From assembly GCA_910578115.1 (NCBI GenBank), contig CAJTPO010000057.1:1-28325 (forward strand): 28,325 nucleotides of DNA, in the 5' to 3' direction. The translations under genes and the position numbers were made by a program. This document shows, piece after piece, positions 1 to 7,549 of the stretch (positions are counted from its first letter, which is position 1; the number at the start of each line of letters is the position of its first letter). Source of the stretch: an uncultured Lachnospiraceae bacterium (GTDB taxonomy: Bacteria; Bacillota; Clostridia; Lachnospirales; Lachnospiraceae). The notes under the pieces were generated by a model. It saw nothing but the letters and a program-made list of their open reading frames with translations, made no database searches and was not told the DNA's origin.

Positions 1-27
1 CAAATTTCAAATTTGGCTCTGCAATTT

Positions 28-91
28 CGAGTTTGTGGCTCCGGCATAAACTCGCAGTTGAAAAATCAGCACATCAGTGTGATTTTTCAAC
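28..91 (-). terminator. Hairpins downstream of the sigma/anti-sigma operon
   Basis: Two inverted repeats follow the anti-sigma stop codon. A perfect 12-bp pair lies at 57-68 and 80-91 with an 11-nt loop, and a perfect 7-bp pair lies at 28-34 and 48-54. The longer stem starts within a few bases of the stop, as expected for a transcription end. There is no clean T-run after it, although the stem itself is T-rich, so factor-independent termination is plausible but not certain. Confidence 0.55.
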
Positions 92-94
92 CTT

Positions 95-976
95 TTACCT
101 CCATGCCGAAGCAGTTTTTGCGAAGGCTGCGAGGTCAATCTCAAATTCCAACTGGCCCGCGCCGCCCGGTGCGACCGCATATTTTTCAAGTATGATTACC
201 GGATTCTGATCCTGGTTCATATAGAACTTCGTATTTTCATCAATACCGGTCCACTTATCTGCCCAATACTCCATTCCGTCTTTCGCCTGTCTTTGCTCGA
301 TCTGGGAGAGGATGCTCTGCCTGGCGATCCGTGCATAGTCATCCCCCAGAATATCCCGAAGTGTTACCCATTTACCCGTTTCCATATCCAGATTATAATA
401 CCGCTCCTCACTGTATGCGCTGACCCAGCTCTCCGCCCCTTTTACGATCAGGGACAGATACCTGTCGGTCTGGGCTTTCACCTCATACCACACCTTGACC
501 GTGACTTCATGCTCCGCCCATTCCTCCTTCGTGCCGCCGGTATCCAGAAAAGCCTGCCTATACTCTAATGCCCTGCCTTCCGCTTCTCCTGCATACTGTT
601 CACAGAACGCGTAAATATCTTCATTTACCTCTTTTTCCAGATCCCCCAGATCTTCTTCAATCATTGCAACGCTGGGAATATCCACGGAAATCCTGTACTC
701 TTCTGTTTCCGTCTCATAAGAACGAATCGTGAAAATTTTTGCCAGTGTGCCAATTACCGGGATGTCGTTCATTTCTCCGGCAAAAACTTCGCTGGTATTC
801 AATCCCGCCACAAACAGGATCACCACAGCGGCCGCCGCGGAGACAATTCTCTTTTTTATCAGAGAAAAGCGGCGTCTCTTCTCCGCACGTTCCACTTCCA
901 GCATAACCCGCTTTGACAGCGCCTGCGGAATCGGGATATTCAGATATTCTCGTTTTGCCTCTGTCATACGGTCCAC
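95..976 (-). CDS. Membrane-anchored anti-sigma factor, RsiV-like (DUF3298)
   Basis: 293 residues. The N-terminal ~40 residues are basic and cytoplasmic, and one membrane segment lies near residues 45-65. The extracytoplasmic remainder has DUF4163/DUF3298 character (the YYNLDMETGKWVTLRDIL stretch and the QNPVIILEKYAVAPG stretch). Proteins of this family hold an ECF sigma factor inactive until an envelope signal triggers their degradation; RsiV itself binds lysozyme. The GTG start at 976 is preferred because AGGAGG sits 7 nt upstream, whereas the ATG at 967 (which would make an ATGA overlap with the sigma stop) is 16 nt from it. Either way it overlaps the upstream sigma gene and is translationally coupled. 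The last residues are encoded by a block that resembles intergenic repeats elsewhere in the window (98-133). The ligand is unknown. Confidence 0.8.
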   Translation of the reverse strand: MDRMTEAKREYLNIPIPQALSKRVMLEVERAEKRRRFSLIKKRIVSAAAAVVILFVAGLNTSEVFAGEMNDIPVIGTLAKIFTIRSYETETEEYRISVDIPSVAMIEEDLGDLEKEVNEDIYAFCEQYAGEAEGRALEYRQAFLDTGGTKEEWAEHEVTVKVWYEVKAQTDRYLSLIVKGAESWVSAYSEERYYNLDMETGKWVTLRDILGDDYARIARQSILSQIEQRQAKDGMEYWADKWTGIDENTKFYMNQDQNPVIILEKYAVAPGGAGQLEFEIDLAAFAKTASAWR

Positions 977-1470
977 GTCTCATCCTCCTCTCCCTCAGCG
1001 GTCTTTAATGCTTTCAGTCCCCGATACAGTTTCGCCTTTACCGTATTTACGTTCATCTCCAGAACCCGGGCAATTTCCTCCAGTGTCAGTTCTTCAAAAA
1101 ATCGGAGCTTTATGATCTTCTGCGCATCTTCCTCCATCCTGTCGATCCTGGCATACAGGTCATCGTGAATCTCAAATCCTTTTTCTTCATAGGATTGTTC
1201 CACCCATTCGCTTTCCCGTGTGAGGATCTCCCGCTTTCTTTTATTGTAAAGGATAATACTCTCATGCAGCACGATCCTGTAAAACCATGTTTTGAGCGCC
1301 GCTTCATTTTTCAGCTCCCCATAATGCTCCAGCGCCTTACAGACCGCACTCTGCACCACGTCCAGCGCATCTTCCTGATTCTTTACGTAACTGAAGGCCA
1401 GCCGGTAGAACTTCCCCTGGTTCTCAACGATATAGGCAACCAGCTTCCTGTACAGTTCCTGCTTCAACAC
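964..1470 (-). CDS. ECF-family RNA polymerase sigma factor
   Basis: 168 residues, the normal length for an extracytoplasmic-function sigma factor. Region 2 spans about residues 20-80 (FYRLAFSYVKNQEDALDVVQ, then LKTWFYRIVLHE), and region 4 about residues 105-160 (IIKLRFFEELTLEEIARVLE followed by the recognition helix VNTVKAKLYRGLKAL). It should direct RNA polymerase to a small regulon, under control of the anti-sigma factor encoded immediately downstream. The GTG start at 1470 has GGAGGT only 4 nt upstream; a TTG start at 1467 gives a better 7-nt spacing, so the start is uncertain by one codon. Such operons are usually autoregulated, and an ECF-like promoter candidate lies upstream. Confidence 0.9.
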   Translation of the reverse strand: MLKQELYRKLVAYIVENQGKFYRLAFSYVKNQEDALDVVQSAVCKALEHYGELKNEAALKTWFYRIVLHESIILYNKRKREILTRESEWVEQSYEEKGFEIHDDLYARIDRMEEDAQKIIKLRFFEELTLEEIARVLEMNVNTVKAKLYRGLKALKTAEGEEDETWTV

Positions 1471-1575
1471 CTCACCTCCGTTCTGCCCGTAACTTATCCT
1501 TCTTCCGCTTTTGATATACAGCGCTGTTGCGGAATCTGCCCATTCCAGGCTTCCTCTTCCCTGCGCCTACTATTA

Positions 1576-1604
1576 CAGACAAATGCAGAAGGATAAAAGT
1601 TGCA
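1576..1604 (-). promoter_or_regulatory. Possible ECF-type promoter for the sigma operon
   Basis: Read on the minus strand, TGCAACTTTT (1595-1604) resembles the TGAAAC-type -35 box used by many Firmicutes ECF sigma factors. A TGTCTG box (1576-1581) lies 17 nt after TGCAAC, near the position of a CGTC-type -10. It is about 110 nt upstream of the sigma start. Only partial consensus agreement is visible, so this is a suggestion of autoregulation. Confidence 0.25.
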
Positions 1605-1610
1605 GAAAAT

Positions 1611-1641
1611 TATAAAAGAGAGCCAAAATTTTCAGCTCTCT
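1611..1641 (-). terminator. Terminator after the M56 protease gene
   Basis: A perfect 7-bp stem (AGAGAGC with GCTCTCT, 1617-1623 and 1635-1641) has an 11-nt loop. On the minus strand it is followed directly by TTTATAATTTT. It lies about 45 nt past the stop of the M56 gene, which suggests the BlaI/M56 unit and the sigma unit are transcribed separately. Confidence 0.7.
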
Positions 1642-1683
1642 CCCATACTCCCCTTTTCGTCTCACAAACTGATCACGGTTTTC

Positions 1684-3450
1684 TCATGACGCCTTCGCGC
1701 TCCATGACGCCAGATCCACGATCCACACATCCCCATACTCTGCATGCTGTCCATATTGATAAGCCGTATTTCCTGTCTCTGAGGTGTAATTGGCATTGTA
1801 CATGGGAATCGTAACACTGTCCCCGTCTGAAAAAGTATACTTAACAACCGCCTTTCCGTCGGAATCGATATGCACCACACTCTCTCCTCCGGCCAGATTC
1901 AGGATCCACGCCGCCGCAGTCCGCGGGCTTCTATATACAGCATTTCTGTCCTGCTCTATCTTTGCTTCCCGGTCATAGACCGTCTGATCATTGATGGCCT
2001 CAACATATCCTCTCTCCACATAATCGGTAAACTGATACGCATCAAAAACCCAGTATGCCTCCTCGAATTCTTCCATAGTGGAGATTTCGTCAAACTGCCT
2101 GAGCTGACTGTCCGTCACCCGGTAACCGTCCTGCGTCTTTTCGAAAAACATTTCTTCCTTCCAGACAGTCACATGGGGATCCGAAGACCAGGCATAGTAA
2201 CGCAAAACAGCCTTCTGCGCTTCTTCGTCCACCGTCAGGCGAAACTCATCCGGCCAGGGACTGGAATAGCCAAATGTATACACCCCGTTATCCTTCTCCA
2301 ACAGAATCACATGGTCAAACGCTGTCTCTTCATCCAGATAAAGATCCACAAGTCCGTTGCCGTCCCGGCCCACAAAATAGTTGGCATATGCCGTGGCAAA
2401 AGCCAGCGCCTCCCCGCCCTCCTGCCGTCCAGATGCTCCCATGGGATTCAGCGAAAGCCCTGAAACTGCAAGGATCAGAAGAAAAATCGCTGCCAGAACC
2501 GCCGTATATGTCTTCCTCCGGTAAGTAAGGACATTGAGGATCCTGCTTTTCACCTGTCCTTCGCCAAAAGCCAACGGACTGCCGACAGTTCCCGCCTTTT
2601 CACAGGAAAGGGAAAGCAGGGCGCAGGAATACTCCTGCCGCGCATCCATGCCAAATTTCCGTATGACCGCCTCGTCACAGGACATCTCCATATCGTTCTC
2701 CATCCATGCAAAGGCCAGCCACACCAACGGGTTAAACCAATGAAGGCATCTCGCCGTCCATGCCGCGATTTTAACCAGATGATCCAATCTGGCAATATGC
2801 ACACGCTCATGTCCCAGCACATAGCCGCGTGCCTTCTCAGAAAGGTTCGCCGATATGTAAATCTTCGGCCGAACTATGCCGAACACAAAGGGCGTCGGGA
2901 TCTCTTCTGCTTCGTATACATTCCTGCATTCTTTTACCGGCACGGGGGACACCCTTTTCAGGAAAAAATGGATTCGCACTGCTGCCGCAATACCGTAAAA
3001 GGTAAACAGGATCGTTCCGATCAGCCATATCCATGCAGCTGCCCGAAAAAGACCGTTGATGCGCCCCGCCATAAACGGATCTGCTTCCGACACTGCCATG
3101 GCACTGCCGTAGCTGTCTTTCTCTGTATCCCCGGAGATTCCGGCCGTTTCCCGTACCATATCCACAGTTGATAAATCTGCACCCTGCCAGTCTGCCGTCT
3201 CTGCTTCGCTCTTCCAGCCCTCCGCAATCCTTTCCCTTGAAAACAGTTCCGTATCGATCCACAACAGGCTGTATGGGCTGGACAAAGTAACCGGACAAAG
3301 CAGCCGAAACAGGACAACACTCCACAACAGATAGGAAAATATCTTCGGCTGACGCCGCAGTATAAACCGCAGCAGAATGACCGCCCCAATACAGTAAGAA
3401 GAAACAATGCTCATATTCAAAATCTTCTCGAAGACAAAAACCATGTCCAT
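1684..3450 (-). CDS. BlaR1/MecR1-type M56 membrane metalloprotease with non-standard sensor
   Basis: About 588 residues from the preferred start. N-terminal membrane segments come first. The M56 zinc protease core is visible as HERVH (about residues 214-218) and the downstream EMSCDEAVI motif (about 255-263), then a further membrane segment (about 315-335). Known M56 sensors cleave their partner BlaI repressor after an external signal. The C-terminal ~250 residues are not the penicillin-binding domain of true BlaR1: no class D lactamase-like S-x-x-K context is apparent. The domain looks like a DUF4829-type or unknown extracellular fold, so beta-lactam sensing should not be assumed. The start at 3450 is chosen because GAGGGAGG lies about 7 nt upstream; an in-frame ATG at 3468 overlaps that ribosome site. 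It lies 51 nt downstream of the BlaI gene and is presumably co-transcribed with it. Confidence 0.8.
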   Translation of the reverse strand: MDMVFVFEKILNMSIVSSYCIGAVILLRFILRRQPKIFSYLLWSVVLFRLLCPVTLSSPYSLLWIDTELFSRERIAEGWKSEAETADWQGADLSTVDMVRETAGISGDTEKDSYGSAMAVSEADPFMAGRINGLFRAAAWIWLIGTILFTFYGIAAAVRIHFFLKRVSPVPVKECRNVYEAEEIPTPFVFGIVRPKIYISANLSEKARGYVLGHERVHIARLDHLVKIAAWTARCLHWFNPLVWLAFAWMENDMEMSCDEAVIRKFGMDARQEYSCALLSLSCEKAGTVGSPLAFGEGQVKSRILNVLTYRRKTYTAVLAAIFLLILAVSGLSLNPMGASGRQEGGEALAFATAYANYFVGRDGNGLVDLYLDEETAFDHVILLEKDNGVYTFGYSSPWPDEFRLTVDEEAQKAVLRYYAWSSDPHVTVWKEEMFFEKTQDGYRVTDSQLRQFDEISTMEEFEEAYWVFDAYQFTDYVERGYVEAINDQTVYDREAKIEQDRNAVYRSPRTAAAWILNLAGGESVVHIDSDGKAVVKYTFSDGDSVTIPMYNANYTSETGNTAYQYGQHAEYGDVWIVDLASWSAKAS

Positions 3451-3500
3451 TCCATTTCCTCCCTCCATATGATAAATCTATCGTTAACGACACCGAGACT

Positions 3501-3878
3501 CTATGTAAAATCATCAATCAGTTTTTTGATCTCTTCCGCTTCCTGTGCCGTCAGTTTCTTCCCGCCCATAAAGGCCGCCAGAAACCGTGGGATAGAGCCG
3601 CCAAAAGAATCCTCCACAAATTTCCTGCTCTTATAGCTGAAAAATTCCTCCCGCGAGATCAGCGACGTCACCACCGCCTTCTCATTCCGGAAAATCCCCC
3701 TGTCACACAGCTTCTTCAGGACCGTGTATGTGGTAGACTTCTTCCACTTGAACTCTTTCTCACATAACCTGACAAGCTCCGGTGATGAGATCGGTTCCCT
3801 CTGCCAGATCAGTTCCGCAAAACGCGCTTCCGTCTCCGCAAGTCTGTATTCTTTCATGTGCAATGTTTTCCTTTCCAT
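3501..3878 (-). CDS. BlaI/MecI-family transcriptional repressor
   Basis: 125 residues, typical for the family. The winged-helix DNA-binding part covers about residues 8-80 (LAETEARFAELIWQ, then KKSTTYTVLKKLCDRGI, the usual STVYTLLKRL-like recognition helix). The C-terminal helices (SFGGSIPRFLAAFM) are for dimerisation. In the known systems this repressor sits on its own operon promoter and is removed by proteolysis triggered by the neighbouring M56 sensor. Palindromes overlapping its promoter fit autoregulation. The reading frame stays open upstream to 4097, but family length supports the ATG at 3878, or the one at 3857 (118 residues); neither has an ideal ribosome site. Confidence 0.88.
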   Translation of the reverse strand: MERKTLHMKEYRLAETEARFAELIWQREPISSPELVRLCEKEFKWKKSTTYTVLKKLCDRGIFRNEKAVVTSLISREEFFSYKSRKFVEDSFGGSIPRFLAAFMGGKKLTAQEAEEIKKLIDDFT

Positions 3879-3918
3879 TGAATAATTCGCCTTTCTCCGT
3901 TCATAATCCCTTTCCAGT

Positions 3919-3971
3919 CTATTTGTAATAGGCCATATAGGCAGTCTATCATAAATAGACCGCCTTGTCAA
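3919..3971 (-). promoter_or_regulatory. Promoter with paired palindromic operators for the BlaI/M56 operon
   Basis: On the minus strand, TTGACA (3966-3971) and TAGACT (3943-3948) are separated by exactly 17 nt. Two palindromes lie on it: GTCTAT-N5-ATAGAC (3944-3960), covering the -10 and spacer, and CTATT-TGT-AATAG (3919-3931), just past the expected transcription start. CTATTACAAATAG on the minus strand resembles the TACA/TGTA half sites bound by BlaI-family repressors. Binding of the repressor encoded downstream is inferred. Confidence 0.65.
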
Positions 3972-3981
3972 CAAGGCGGTC
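3958..3981 (-). terminator. 11-bp perfect hairpin behind the deaminase gene
   Basis: Perfect inverted repeat: 3958-3968 pairs with 3971-3981 across a 2-nt loop. It lies about 45 nt after the stop of the upstream deaminase gene and is followed on the minus strand by a weak T-rich stretch (TATTTAT). It could end that transcript. It also contains the -35 box of the BlaI promoter, so it may serve both purposes or be a further operator. Confidence 0.45.
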
Positions 3982-4023
3982 AGGTCTTTCCATTCAGTAA
4001 TAAAACTACTGTTTAAGAGACTC

Positions 4024-5325
4024 TCAATACACTTTCTTATCCAGCCCCATACGTTCGATGATCTCCTGGATCTTCCGGTAAACCAGCTGTTCGTCAATGG
4101 TCAGCAATTTCCGATTCTCCATGGTGATCTTACCGTCGATGATGACGGTGTCCACCTCCGACCCGTTCGCCGAATAGGACAATCCTGCGATCAGGTTATT
4201 TCTGGGTGTCAGCGAGGGCGTATTCAGATCAAGGACCGCCAGATCCGCCTTTTTCCCAACCTCAATACTGCCGATCTCTTTCTCCATGCCAAGCGCCCGT
4301 GCACCATTCATCGTCGCGATACGAAAGCCCTCTCTGGCGCTGACGCACTGCGGTGTTCTGCCCGTGCCTTTATGGATCAGCGTAAGCAGGCTCAGTTCAT
4401 GGAACATGTTCAGGCAGTTATTGCTGGCGGCGCCGTCCGTGCCGAGACAGACGTTAATCCCCTTTGCCAGCATACCGGCCACCGGCGCAAAGCCATTGCC
4501 CAGCTTCATATTACTGGCCGGATTGGTCACTACGCTGACATTTTTTGCTTTCAGAATGTCCATGTCCGCCTCGTCGATCTGCACACAGTGGGCCGCAACG
4601 GCCGGCACATCGAACAGGCCGCATCTGTCTGCCAGCGCAATCGGACTGCAGCCGTATTTCTCCCTGATCTGTCCGATCTCACTCTCACTCTCCGACAGAT
4701 GGATATGGATGCCCATACCGTTCTTCTTCGCCTCTTCGGCAACAATTTTCAGATATGCCTCATCACAGGTGTATGGCGCATGGGGCCCCAACACAAAGGA
4801 CAACCGGTCACAGTCCTTCGCCGCGTCCCGCTCCTCGTAAGCCTGCCGCAGCCGCATCTGTCCGCCCTCATCATTGCCGCTGCCCACCAGCCCCCGGCTG
4901 ATCACCGCCCGCATCCCGGATTCCCTGACCGCCCGGGTCGTCTGATGAATGTTCATCTGCATATCGTTAAAGCAGGTCGTCCCGCTCTTCATCATCTCGA
5001 TGATGGCCAGATTCGCACCCCAGTACGTATCCTCATCCGTCATCTGCTGCTCGATCGGGTCGATGGTGCCGAACAGCCAGTCCATGAAGGACAGATCGTC
5101 CGCCACATTCCGCATAAACGACATATAAGAATGGGTATGGCAGTTGACCAGACCGGGAATCACCAGCTTATCCGTCCCGTCGATCACCTTCTCCTCCTGA
5201 AATCCCGCCGGCACCTGTCCGATCCCCACGATCCTGTCCTTCTCCACGTAGATACCCGTCTCCCGTACCACATCCTCTGCCCCTTCCGGCAGAACCGCCA
5301 ACGCATTTTTGATCACAATTCCCAT
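4024..5325 (-). CDS. mtaD: S-adenosylhomocysteine / 5-methylthioadenosine deaminase (amidohydrolase)
   Basis: 433 residues, a usual length for the MtaD/SsnA branch of the amidohydrolase superfamily. The metal-binding motif VNCHTHSYMSF is near residues 61-71, followed by HIHLSESESE, a third histidine in VAAHCVQ, and the strongly conserved LGTDGAASNN loop carrying the catalytic aspartate. Members hydrolytically deaminate S-adenosylhomocysteine, methylthioadenosine or related adenosines to the inosine form, releasing ammonia, in the cytoplasm. The ATG at 5325 is chosen because AGGAGG lies 9 nt upstream; an in-frame ATG at 5358 lies before that site. The gene is 42 nt behind the XRE-methyltransferase gene and probably co-transcribed. 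Other deaminated substrates (guanine, chlorinated triazines) are less likely from the motif set. Confidence 0.85.
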   Translation of the reverse strand: MGIVIKNALAVLPEGAEDVVRETGIYVEKDRIVGIGQVPAGFQEEKVIDGTDKLVIPGLVNCHTHSYMSFMRNVADDLSFMDWLFGTIDPIEQQMTDEDTYWGANLAIIEMMKSGTTCFNDMQMNIHQTTRAVRESGMRAVISRGLVGSGNDEGGQMRLRQAYEERDAAKDCDRLSFVLGPHAPYTCDEAYLKIVAEEAKKNGMGIHIHLSESESEIGQIREKYGCSPIALADRCGLFDVPAVAAHCVQIDEADMDILKAKNVSVVTNPASNMKLGNGFAPVAGMLAKGINVCLGTDGAASNNCLNMFHELSLLTLIHKGTGRTPQCVSAREGFRIATMNGARALGMEKEIGSIEVGKKADLAVLDLNTPSLTPRNNLIAGLSYSANGSEVDTVIIDGKITMENRKLLTIDEQLVYRKIQEIIERMGLDKKVY

Positions 5326-5367
5326 TTTCTTTTTCCTCCTGCTCTGTTTTTCTTTCATTCATGCTGC

Positions 5368-6510
5368 CTATCCCGCAGCTGCATCGGGCTTTCTCTTCCA
5401 CCCATAACTCACCAGCAGCCCCCGATAATGCAGGCATCTAAGCGCCGCTCTGTTCTCCGCCGCATACCGCTGGATCTGCCGCTGTCTGCGGCAATGGCTC
5501 TCCGCCTCTTTCCGGTCCATACCATGATTCATAAACCCGCGCACGGCCTCTTCCTCCGCCTCGACGCTGATACGCTCCGTCCAGCCTTTTTCCTCCAGCA
5601 AACAGGCCAGCAGCTCTTCATGATCCTCCCGCTCCGGGCAGATCAGCGACACGCGGTCATTCATCCGCACGTCCACATCCGCGAGCCCTTCTTCCCACAT
5701 CATCAACGGCAGCCGCATACCGATGGCGTAGTCCCGTCCCTGGCACTGCCGCTCCTTCTCCCACATCTTACGAAATCCCATGCGGTCGCATAGTCCGGCA
5801 TATTCCAGGCCTTCTATATACAGCCCGTCGCTCTCCAGCTCCCGGTTCACATCAATGGCGATCACCAGACCACCCGGCTTCGTCTGCGCGACCATCTTTC
5901 GCAGGAACGCCCGGGGATCGTTCACATGGCGCATGGCACACTGGCTGATCGTCACGTCATAATGCCTGTGAAATTCATGCGACGGAAAATCATCACAGAT
6001 AAACTCACTCTGCCAGCTCTCCCGTCCCATAAGCCGCTTTGCCTCCTGCAGCAGGCCAGAGCTGAAATCAATCCCCGTGTAAGTACTGCCCTCCGGCAGA
6101 AGCGGCAGCATCATCCGGCCCATATATCCGAAGCCGCAACCGCAGTCCAGCACGTCCACCGGCCTGTCGATCTTCCACACCTGCTCCACCAGAAAACGCA
6201 GATAATCCTCGTTCCACATCGCCCGCCTGCTGGCTTTCAGATAGGCCAGCCTGTCCTCCCAGTAATCCTTCTCTCCGCTCCGAACCGGAATATACTCTTC
6301 TCCGGCCAGTGGCACAAGCCCCAGAAGCGCATCCACCGTCACCCGGAAAAATTTCGCGATATCCGGCAGCAGTGCAATATCCGGCATACAGACATTGTTC
6401 TCCCACTTGCTCACCGTCTGCACGGAAACGCCGACCCCGTTCGCCAGCTCTTTCTGACTCATCTGCCCTGCTTTTCTCAGATCATAAATTCTAAGCCTGA
6501 TCGCCGCCAT
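5368..6510 (-). CDS. XRE-type DNA-binding domain fused to SAM-dependent methyltransferase
   Basis: 380 residues. Residues 1-60 form a Cro/CI helix-turn-helix (MSQKELANGVGVSVQTVSKWENN). Residues about 110-260 form a class I methyltransferase: the glycine-rich SAM loop VLDCGCGFGYMG, the acidic TGIDFSSG after strand 2, and the SQCAMRHV and PGGLVIAIDVN segments. The remaining ~120 residues are helical and charged with no recognised motif. The protein could be a regulator that carries its own methyltransferase, or an enzyme that represses its own gene; substrate unknown. GGGGG lies 8 nt before the ATG at 6510. The downstream deaminase of the SAH/MTA type would remove the S-adenosylhomocysteine product, a sensible pairing (inference). 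Confidence 0.85.
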   Translation of the reverse strand: MAAIRLRIYDLRKAGQMSQKELANGVGVSVQTVSKWENNVCMPDIALLPDIAKFFRVTVDALLGLVPLAGEEYIPVRSGEKDYWEDRLAYLKASRRAMWNEDYLRFLVEQVWKIDRPVDVLDCGCGFGYMGRMMLPLLPEGSTYTGIDFSSGLLQEAKRLMGRESWQSEFICDDFPSHEFHRHYDVTISQCAMRHVNDPRAFLRKMVAQTKPGGLVIAIDVNRELESDGLYIEGLEYAGLCDRMGFRKMWEKERQCQGRDYAIGMRLPLMMWEEGLADVDVRMNDRVSLICPEREDHEELLACLLEEKGWTERISVEAEEEAVRGFMNHGMDRKEAESHCRRQRQIQRYAAENRAALRCLHYRGLLVSYGWKRKPDAAAG

Positions 6511-6528
6511 TTACGCATCCCCCTTTTC

Positions 6529-6690
6529 TTACTGCCCCTTCCACTCATGCCGCAGCATCCGGTACTCCAGCCGTGTCTTCATCCTGCCGTCATGCCACTC
6601 CCAGTCCACATGCTCCACCTCCCTGATCAGGCCGCATTTGATCATGACCTGCTCGGAACGCGCATTCTCCCCTTTCCGTATCTTATGAGT
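6529..6690 (-). pseudogene. C-terminal remnant of a GNAT acetyltransferase
   Basis: The minus strand reads 53 codons with no start, bounded upstream by a TAG at 6691-6693. The peptide contains ENARSEQVMIKCGLIREVEH and ends in RMLRHEWKGQ, matching the last strand-helix-strand of RimJ/RimL-type N-acetyltransferases (the usual N-x-x-S-x-x-V-x-x-K-C-G-F pattern). The acetyl-CoA binding core is missing. It lies 18 nt upstream of the XRE-methyltransferase start, suggesting a deletion removed the first part of the gene. Confidence 0.6.
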
Positions 6691-6693
6691 CTA

Positions 6694-7142
6694 TTGTAAC
6701 CGGAACGCTTCCCGCTTCCAATCACCCAGACGGAGATTTCATTCTCCCGAAAAGCAATCTGCCCCAATGCACCCTTCTGTCAATAGTATAGTAACATTTT
6801 CTGTATGCTTTCTGCAAAAAAAACAATGCAGTTTCGTTCTAAAAATCTGTTTGCATTATTCCTATATTCGTAGTATGGTATTGCTATAGTTAACGATACT
6901 GGAAATTTTATTTTCAGTCTTACAGGAGCTACTACATACGGCTCCTGCAGGAGACAGAAACAGAAATTTATTATGTCGTTTACTATATATCTAAAGATTC
7001 GTCTCCTGACTGTCCAATGCCGGCATCTTTACGGACAGTTATCACGTTTCTTGCTTCCTTAATGGAAGTTCCGGTGATTCACCAGGATTCTTATTCAACC
7101 GTTACGCAAAGGTAACAACTGCAACAAAAAATAAAAAAACTA
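6694..7142. other. Gene-free interval with clustered inverted repeats
   Basis: No convincing gene. Perfect inverted repeats cluster here: a 7-bp pair at 6923-6929/6941-6947, an 8-bp pair at 6948-6955/7001-7008, and a 7-bp pair at 7009-7015/7033-7039 that encloses a 10-bp palindrome at 7017-7026. The plus strand is open without a plausible start from 6894 to a TAA near 7114, with no recognised motif, so it may be decayed coding DNA. A possible plus-strand promoter (TTGCAT, 17 nt, TATGGT) lies at 6851-6879. Confidence 0.5.
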
Positions 7143-7171
7143 TTGACATTATATCAAAAAAGGAATATCTT
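7143..7171 (+). promoter_or_regulatory. Promoter of the toxin-antitoxin operon
   Basis: A consensus TTGACA (7143-7148) is followed after exactly 17 nt by TATCTT (7166-7171). Transcription would begin about 10 nt before the toxin ATG, giving a very short leader with an AAAGGG ribosome site. Antitoxins of this type usually repress their own promoter; no clear operator palindrome stands out here. Confidence 0.7.
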
Positions 7172-7186
7172 GTAAGAAAGGGAACT

Positions 7187-7549
7187 ATGTTTGACATTAA
7201 ATTTTATCGGATGACCGATGGAACTGCTCCCGTAGAAGAATTTCTCGACAGCCTGAACATCAAAATGAGAAATAAAGCATTGGACAGCCTGCTCATTTTA
7301 GAAGAATTCGGCAATACCCTGCGGGAACCATATTCAAAATCAGTGGGAAACGGCCTGTTTGAACTTAGAATAAAATTTTCCAGTGACATCTCACGCATTT
7401 TCTATTTTTTCTATACAGATAATAGGATTGTCGTGACGAACGGTTTCATAAAGAAGACACAGAAAACACCACGCGCTCAACTAAAACTGGCCAGACAATA
7501 CAAAGCCGATTATGAGCACAGAGCCCGGGAAAGGAGACAAACATCATGA
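7187..7549 (+). CDS. higB: HigB/RelE-type toxin, phage Gp49-like family
   Basis: 120 residues, the normal size. The protein reads as the RelE/ParE fold of the Gp49-like family: an N-terminal strand (MFDIKFYRMTDG), PVEEFLDSL, two helices, the central LREPYSKSVGNGLFELRIKF strand pair, then RIFYFFYTDNRIVVTNGFIKKTQ with the conserved aromatic/FxKK motif. Family members cleave mRNA on the ribosome. The gene precedes its antitoxin and overlaps it by 4 nt (ATGA), the toxin-first order typical of HigBA. A strong promoter lies directly upstream. Activity is inferred from family only. Confidence 0.88.
   Translation: MFDIKFYRMTDGTAPVEEFLDSLNIKMRNKALDSLLILEEFGNTLREPYSKSVGNGLFELRIKFSSDISRIFYFFYTDNRIVVTNGFIKKTQKTPRAQLKLARQYKADYEHRARERRQTS

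Noticed and set aside
1..16. Inverted match between the left edge (about 4-16) and the right edge (about 28281-28297) of the window
   Set aside because: The shared 13 nt are low-complexity (AATTTCAAATTTG) and self-palindromic in part, so they do not show that the window is a mobile element.
3481..3490. 10-bp palindrome TCGTTAACGA between the BlaI gene and the M56 gene
   Set aside because: It is perfect but short and in an intra-operon gap with no promoter features; it may be chance.
4372..5793. 473-residue plus-strand open frame opposite the deaminase and methyltransferase
   Set aside because: It crosses two well-supported minus-strand genes and its product has the skewed composition of a shadow frame.
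5926..6699. 257-residue plus-strand frame opposite the methyltransferase
   Set aside because: It is His/Pro/Leu-rich shadow sequence; the minus strand has a full methyltransferase and an acetyltransferase remnant here.
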